A DNA stretch of 64,000 nucleotides from Peromyscus leucopus (Eukaryota; Chordata; Mammalia; Rodentia; Cricetidae): positions 1,202,001 to 1,266,000 of the forward strand of contig NC_051071.1 in NCBI RefSeq assembly GCF_004664715.2. Reading direction: 5' to 3'. Of the stretch, positions 58,304 through 64,000 are shown one piece after another. A model generated the notes under the pieces. The model searched no databases. It had not been told where the DNA came from and was given only the letters and a program-made list of their open reading frames with translations. The stretch's first letter is position 1, and the number at the start of each line of letters is the position of its first letter. The position numbers were made by a program, and so were the translations under genes.

Positions 58304-58964
58304 ATGAAACTCAAGATCCCAGCTGAGGACAGAGACAAACACTAACCCAGGTACCTGGCTGCAGGTCAGGCCTCCTTTGGCCCTGACACTTCCATCAGAC
58401 AGATGAGTCACGGGTTTCCTGAAACTACCCCAGCACCATGAGAAGATGCAGAGGCCGCTTCTAGCCAAGGCTGCGGGCCTTATTCTCTGCCAGCATCTGT
58501 GTCCCAGTGTTTGCTTTGGTCCAGCATGGAAGCTAGCACTGTGGCACCGGCCTCCACCCATGCAGTTCCCTGAAATTCTTAATCCCTCAGCCACTGTGGA
58601 AAGGACAGGCTGATTGGAGCCTTACAGCCGCTGCCTGGCTAGAGGGGTATCTCAGACTGTGATGCCAGAGTCAGGCAAGCAGGCTCTCGGTTTTCACTTT
58701 ATAAACAAATGTTATTCATATAATCAGTTCCTGGGGATTACAGTGATGGAGGAGGCAGGAGCCACCACCCTTCCATCATCCAGCCCATGTCAAGCAGTGG
58801 GACAGGGCTGTGCCCTCCCTCAGCATGGCAACAGGCCTGTCTGCCATGCGTGCTCCGGAAGAGGCACTGCTAATTTGGGTAACAGCTGTAGGCGTTCACT
58901 TTGCAACAAGAGCACCTCTCTCCTTCCTGACAAGGGGTGACATTAATGGGGGCAGCAGTCACCG

Positions 58965-59130
58965 GAGACACGGACGCATTTTCAAAGCCATTATGTTGAT
59001 GATGTTTCCATGAGGAAACTCATAATCGATCATCGTTTTTAAAATCCACTTGGCATCCATGTGGTACAATTAAACCTAATGAAGTTACCTCCAAATTATG
59101 TATTTTGTTCACTAAATTATGAAGCTGCTG
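58965..59130. promoter_or_regulatory. AT-rich candidate conserved non-coding element
   Basis: Contains ATAATCGATCATCG (CUT/HNF6-like), GTACAATTAAACCTAATG, CCAAATTATGTA and CTAAATTATGAAG. No repeat match seen and no open frame. Looks like a homeodomain-site-rich enhancer; not testable here. Confidence 0.35.
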
Positions 59131-61294
59131 ATGGGGAATATGTGGGGAGGGTTGGGGGAGGGACTGTGATAAGAGATGGATAAAAACACTCCAGAAAAAA
59201 AAGAGACAGAAGGCCTGTTAACTGGGGTATGCTACCTGTGAACTGGAATTGCAGAAGGATCCAGAATCTGGATACAAGAACCATAGAAATGGGACAGATC
59301 AGAAACAGAACTGCCCAGGAGCTATGCTCTCATTTTCAAAAGAGTCAAAAGGGAAGGTGTCAGAGCGGACCAGAGAGACAGGAAGTACCAGAGAGTCAGC
59401 ACCACCCCACGCTCAGCCTCTATGGGCCCAGTACCCAGGTATTCGGGCAGGAAGTCAAAGAGGAAGCCAGATGCTTGACTGCTGAGTTGCTCAGGACTCA
59501 TATCCTCGTGGGCAGGAGTGAACTCACTCCAGGAACACAATGGGGAGATGTGCCTGACACTAGCCTCATACACAATGATTGATCTCCAACTTCTGCAGAC
59601 ACACACCCAATAAGTCACAAGAAGGTCAAAGCTGAGCACCCGAGGTGGGCACTGGTGTGCTCCAGCAAGCCCTCAGCTCTCACATCAGGCAGCCACCCAA
59701 GACTCCTGCCAAGACTAGCTGAGTCTGGGTTCTAGGGGAGAGTAGGAGGTGCCAGAGGCCTGGAGAGGGTTGCATAGCCCATTATCAGCTAACAAAAACA
59801 AAACATCATATCCAGACAGGACACATAGATCCCCAGCCAAACTGATCCACAACACAAAGCTCTGAGGTTTTAAGATTGATGGTTGGGAGATGTCAGCAGG
59901 GCTTCCCAAGAGCATGCAAGTCCTATGCAAGCACAGTCCCTCCCCGCTGCACTGGTCCCTCCCCAGCTCCCTGAGTTCCAGGGTCATCCTTCATCCACTG
60001 TCTCACAACAGCCTTGGGGGCCAGTCAGGAGACCACACACTGAATGCCCTTCAACATCCATGGAATCAGGTGCCATGAGCCACGAGTGGCCCAGCACCAT
60101 TCCCCACTAAGCACAGATCTGTCCACACATCTCTGCCATCTTGCATTGTCCCCATACCATACATTACTGAATGCCCACCTAAGTGCCACCTTCAAGGACA
60201 AAAGCAGAACAAGCCCACAGGAGAGCAGTGACTCGGAGTGTAGTGTTCTTGTGACTTCCTGTTCGTGGGCCCGTGAACTCCATAGTTCTCACTTAGCACT
60301 CAAGGACTCTGACACCAGACCCACTTGATCTCAGATCCCAGGTTCATAACCCCAGATACCCACATACACATCCACCTACTGCTTAGCTACTGGGCTACTG
60401 TGATACCCTGAATGGACAACAACTCTGAGCTGCAGATCTTCGCATGGAGAAGGCAGGATCATCTAGGAAGAGCCAGCTTTTCATCTCCTTTGACCTTCTG
60501 CTATCTTAGAACCCACAAACAATTCTCCTGTGAGGTATCAGTGAGGTGTGCCAGTGTGTCCTGTCCCCAAGGGAGCTTTGACCACAGCCTAAGGGACTAA
60601 ACTTTGGGCAGATTTGGCCTAGATTCTCTGCAACACAAGCTGTGACAAAGGCCAGCCAGTGACCACTCCTGATACTATTTTCCTCTTTCTGCATGGCGGG
60701 ATCCCCCAGAGAGCTGCAGACCACCTCCAAAGTCACAGGACAGCTGTCCCATGGGTTCTGCACTTCAGCCTGCTCCTGCAGGCCATATAGGACATGGGAC
60801 AACTCTTCTACGGCATAGGCCTCCCCATGCTCCCTGGGGCCACACGGCTGTCCTTCAGGACTAGGGAGAGTACACATTTGTCACCTTACAGAACTAAGCG
60901 TAATTACAGCAGGAGATACAGGTAAAGGCCCTGCCATCCATCTGGAGTAGGCACAGTTGGTCCATGAGAATACTGCTACAAACAGAACTATGGACTCACT
61001 GACATTAGAATCTCACAGGACACTTGCTATGAGCTCTAGAAGGCTGATGCTGGGCCAGGAAGTGTCATTCTGCTCCTTTTGACTGGAACATTAAGGAGGT
61101 ATTCAGAGGAAGATGAAGGAGGAAGGGGAAGGAATGAGGCCAGGGCTGACTGCAGTCTAGGACTTTGGTGTTGTCCTGGAGACAATAATGGTGGCTTTGC
61201 AGGAGCACACAAGGGCCACCTGGAACTTAGGGATCATGAAGATGACCCAGAATGATAGGTGCCTGGCCAAGATCTGGAGATAAGACCCACTAGG
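59130..61294. other. Intronic sequence, nothing assignable
   Basis: No gene or clear repeat was recognised in this stretch. Confidence 0.45.
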
Positions 61295-61299
61295 GTGCT

Positions 61300-61668
61300 T
61301 GTGGTAATTTGAATGTAATTGGCCCCCATGAGCCTATAGGGAGTGGCACTATGAAGAGGCGTGGCCTTGTTGGAGTAGGTGTGATCTTGTTGGAGGAAGT
61401 GTGTCACTGGGGAAGGGCCGTTTGAGGTCTCCTTTGTTCAAGCTTCCCTCGGTATGACACTCAGTTCACTTCCTGTTGCCTGTGCAAGATGCAGAACTCT
61501 CAGCTACACCTGCAGCTCTATATTGGCCTGCACACTGCCATGTCCCAACATGATGATAATGGGTGGAACCTCTGAACTGTAAGTCACGCAGTTAAATATT
61601 TTCCTTTATAAGAGTTGCCATGGTCATTCATGTGTCTCTTCACAGCAATAGAAACCCTAACTAAGACA
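61300..61668 (+). mobile_element. ORR1-like MaLR solo LTR with target-site duplication
   Basis: It begins TGTGGTAATTTGAATG, carries GTGGCCTTGTTGGAGTAGGT and GAAGTGTGTCACTGGGGAAG, and ends CCCTAACTAAGACA. Ends are TG...CA. GTGCT at 61295-61299 is repeated exactly at 61669-61673, a 5-bp target-site duplication typical of LTR integration. The CTTGTTGGAG block occurs twice, a small internal duplication. Confidence 0.92.
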
Positions 61669-61859
61669 GTGCTGTACAGGCCAGAAGGGGGTCGTGTCAG
61701 TCAGGAAGGATCAGACTTCCTCCCCACTGCTGTCCCTCTGGGATACCTGGGGCACGTCTCATACTTCTGAGTCACCTGTAAGATCTCCAAGATGGCATGG
61801 CCGGTCTGTGAAGAACGCCTGAACTGACATTGTCAGGGTGGCCTCTTCTCCTGCCAGGC

Positions 61860-61965
61860 TCACAGCAGGCTGATCAGAGGCATTTAATAGTCAATTAATG
61901 GTGAGAATATTAAAAAGATAATTACACACCTCACGAGCGTGGCTTGAAATAAAACACCGTGAGGA
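61860..61965. promoter_or_regulatory. AT-rich candidate conserved non-coding element
   Basis: CATTTAATAGTCAATTAATG, ATTAAAAAGATAATTACACA and CACGAGCGTGGCTTG: dense homeodomain-type cores plus a CACGAGCGTG imperfect palindrome, immediately 3' of the LTR at 61300. Confidence 0.3.
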
Positions 61966-62224
61966 GTCACTCCAATGGTGTGCCCACTGAAGCAGTACCG
62001 TGGCTACCACAGGTTATGGTCTCTCAACGGCAGCCACCATTTCCTAGAGCACTACGATGTCATCCGTGGTGCCTGGCCCCTATCTGGGTAAACATGCACA
62101 GCAACAAATGTCACTCTGGCCCAGATGGGCCCGTCTACCTGCCATGGTACAAGCCCCTGGGGATGCCATCCTGATGTGAAAGGAGCGGTCTCTCGGTGGA
62201 AGCTGCCCATTGGGGCCCATCTGC

Positions 62225-62600
62225 CTCCCTCGGGTTAAAGAGCTATTTATTTTCATCCTGTTGACCTGATTTCCATCCCAGTTACATTAATGTTTGCAGT
62301 CATAAATGGGGTATGTTCAGCAGGGTAGTAAATCCGTTCCCGCAGAGGCTCCCACAGGGGCTGGCAGAGGTCACAGCCAGAGGTGTTTCTGCCAGCCATG
62401 GGAATCCTCTGGCTCAGGCCTTCAGAAATGCCACGGAGCTTTCCAATACAGCAACACAGACAAGGAAGTGGACTGAGTATTTTTAGATCCTGCGACAGCC
62501 TCTGCTTCCACAAAGGCAATTAAACAAGCCAAGCAGCCTGAGCCCACGTCCTGAGTGGCTTGTCCTAAAAATAAATTACCATCTGTAGAGCCTGGAGTTT
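62225..62600. promoter_or_regulatory. Candidate regulatory block with MEF2-like and E-box sites
   Basis: GCTATTTATTTTCATCCTG at 62231-62249, CAGTTACATTAATGTTTGC near 62280, GGCAATTAAACAAGCC near 62516, a MEF2-type CTAAAAATAA near 62565 and CATCTG just after. Non-repetitive. Function inferred from motifs only. Confidence 0.25.
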
Positions 62601-63749
62601 GTGGGTGCTGGAGGCCCGCAGACACATCTCAGTGGACAAGGTCAAGAGACTCCAACGTGGGGCACCTGGAAGCGGAACTGTAGGCTCTTGACCTTCTTTC
62701 CACCCTGGAGCCTGAACATGCTGCCCCTGCTAATAATGATGGCCTACTGGGTGCTCACTCTGCACGAGTCCCAGGTCTAGCTCAGCTGGTATAGCCTCAG
62801 GGGAGTCTACCATAATGTGAGGGGTGCATGAGCAATGGTGATGCTGTAACGTAGCCTCCCAGAGGCCTGTGACTTGTGGATGGTCTCCCACCGGGTCCTG
62901 GGGCATCTTGAATTTGAATTCATAGTCTTTGGACCCGAGAGCACATGTCTTTAACCCCTATCTCAAAGGGAACCAGCCACAGTGCCTTAGGGACACGAAG
63001 ACTTTAATAACACAGTGGGTAAGACGTCGTTGGTATGGTGCCCTACGTGACTATACCCTCCGGTTGGTTAAAAGAGCCCTTGCCCAGACTCAGAAACCAG
63101 AGATCCCACACTGTGTCAGTAACTGTGGTCATCTGTACTGTCTCCCCAAACTTTGTATGCAGGTCGAGTGCATTCCCCCACCCCCCCCACCCTGCCCCGT
63201 GCCAGGACTTCAGAATGGGTTAAGGTAAAGTGAGGTCACGGGGATGGCCTTCATCCAGCCTGAATGGAGTCAGAAGAACACACAGACAGGGACTAGCTTG
63301 CTTGACCTCAGCCTCCAGCTCCTCGGTGAGGCAGGCTGGGATAGAGACTCATTTGAAGGGCCTCAAGCCCTCAGCACGACAGACATGCAGTACTATGCCT
63401 GGGTTGTAACCTCTGCCCCGTGCTGACTTCCTGAGGGAAAGCCTGACATGATGAGTGATGTCATCCTTTACAGAGCTGATAGAGACCCAGGGACCCTCCT
63501 CTCCAGGGGCACGGCAGTCCAAGAGCCCCATGCTCAACTAGCCATATCCAGAGAGAGTGATCCAGGGCACCTGGGGGACATCGCCCTGCCAGGTCCTGGG
63601 CAGCCAGCTGCAGCTCTGAGCCTCCAAACTGCTTGCTCCCAAAAGGACGCCCCCTCCTGGTGATGCTGTGACAGTAGCACCAGAGCAGTAGAGGTATCCG
63701 CTGGCGCTCTACAGCAACTGGATCTGGGATAGTCTACCAAAGGCCTGTG
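62600..63749. other. Intronic sequence, nothing assignable
   Basis: No gene recognised. A C-rich run (about 14 C with one A) lies at 63177-63190. Confidence 0.45.
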
Positions 63750-63985
63750 CGGTGTAAGGTGGGGCCCAGGGTGCCACCATTTGGAGGAATATGGACCACT
63801 AAGAGGTGAAGACTAAATAGAGTGCTTCAGGTCACTGGGCCTTGAAGGGGATGGTGGAACCCCGGTCTCTTCCCTTTATCTCCTTTGTTCCTTGGCTACA
63901 AGACAAATGGTACCACTCAGCCATGTGCTCCCACCTGGAGGTGCGTCCTCCCCACAGGCCCAAAGCAACAGGGTCAGCCGGGACT
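63750..63985 (+). mobile_element. Older LTR-like repeat
   Basis: AGTGCTTCAGGTCACTGGGC, CTTGAAGGGGATGGTGGAAC and CCACAGGCCCAAAGCAACAG follow the same pattern as the element at 50105-50815. It may run beyond the window. Confidence 0.5.
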
Positions 63986-64000
63986 GCATCCTGAAAATCA

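Larger units (their letters stand above)
32191..64000 (-). other. Sorcs2 intron upstream of the 68-nt exon (partial)
   Basis: This stretch precedes the 68-nt exon in the sense direction and is probably part of the large first intron. No exon encoding the preceding SorCS2 segment (HNQAMVHW-type) and no CpG island typical of a first exon was seen. It holds LTR, SINE, L1 and MIR remnants, simple repeats and AT-rich candidate regulatory blocks listed separately. Confidence 0.75.

Noticed and set aside
18230..61668. Retroviral coding genes between LTRs
   Set aside because: The LTR pieces differ in orientation and age, are separated by unique DNA, and no gag-, pol- or env-like frame is present; they are solo LTRs.

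Overview
The window is vertebrate genomic DNA from a muroid rodent (mouse, rat or hamster group; species not fixed). The evidence is the mix of interspersed repeats: B1, B3 and ID SINEs, MTD-like and ORR1-like MaLR solo LTRs, and older MIR, L2 and L1 remnants. These sit among many simple-sequence arrays and very little coding sequence.

Two genes can be supported. The first is an intact, intronless 527-codon gene on the + strand (9337-10920) encoding a prosaposin-like protein. It has a signal peptide, an N-terminal SapA-type domain, four saposin-B domains and a C-terminal SapA-type domain, with every expected cysteine present; this is Psapl1. The second is a single 68-nt exon on the - strand (32123-32190) encoding the VPS10-family segment VILILTKYYHADMGKVLESS. 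It has a consensus splice acceptor and donor and matches SorCS2, most likely its second coding exon. Psapl1 is therefore nested, in antisense orientation, in the intron following that exon. This agrees with the known human arrangement, where PSAPL1 lies opposite SORCS2 at 4p16.1.

Layout. 1-9.2 kb: Sorcs2 intron with an L2 remnant, G-rich tracts and two GGAT-type arrays. 9.2-10.9 kb: Psapl1 and its presumed promoter. 11-32.1 kb: the rest of the same intron, with MIRs, a 79-bp minisatellite, an MTD-like LTR, a 1.3-kb degenerate TGGA array split by an antisense LTR, a B1 with a long pyrimidine tract, a B3 whose tail has grown into a 31-bp minisatellite, and a second 31-bp minisatellite. 32.12-32.19 kb: the Sorcs2 exon. 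32.2-64 kb: the upstream Sorcs2 intron, with a 280-bp polypurine tract, several LTRs, a Z-DNA-type (TG)(CG)(CA) tract, a 20-bp minisatellite, a long (CA)n and a 740-bp TGG/TGA array. Several AT-rich, non-repetitive blocks look like conserved non-coding elements, but conservation cannot be tested here.

The two genes are not an operon. They share a locus, and they may share regulatory DNA or interfere with each other through antisense transcription; neither is shown by sequence alone. Both act in the secretory/endolysosomal system: SorCS2 as a sorting receptor, Psapl1 as a putative sphingolipid activator precursor. I found no previously undescribed system, viral gene, CRISPR array or RNA gene.
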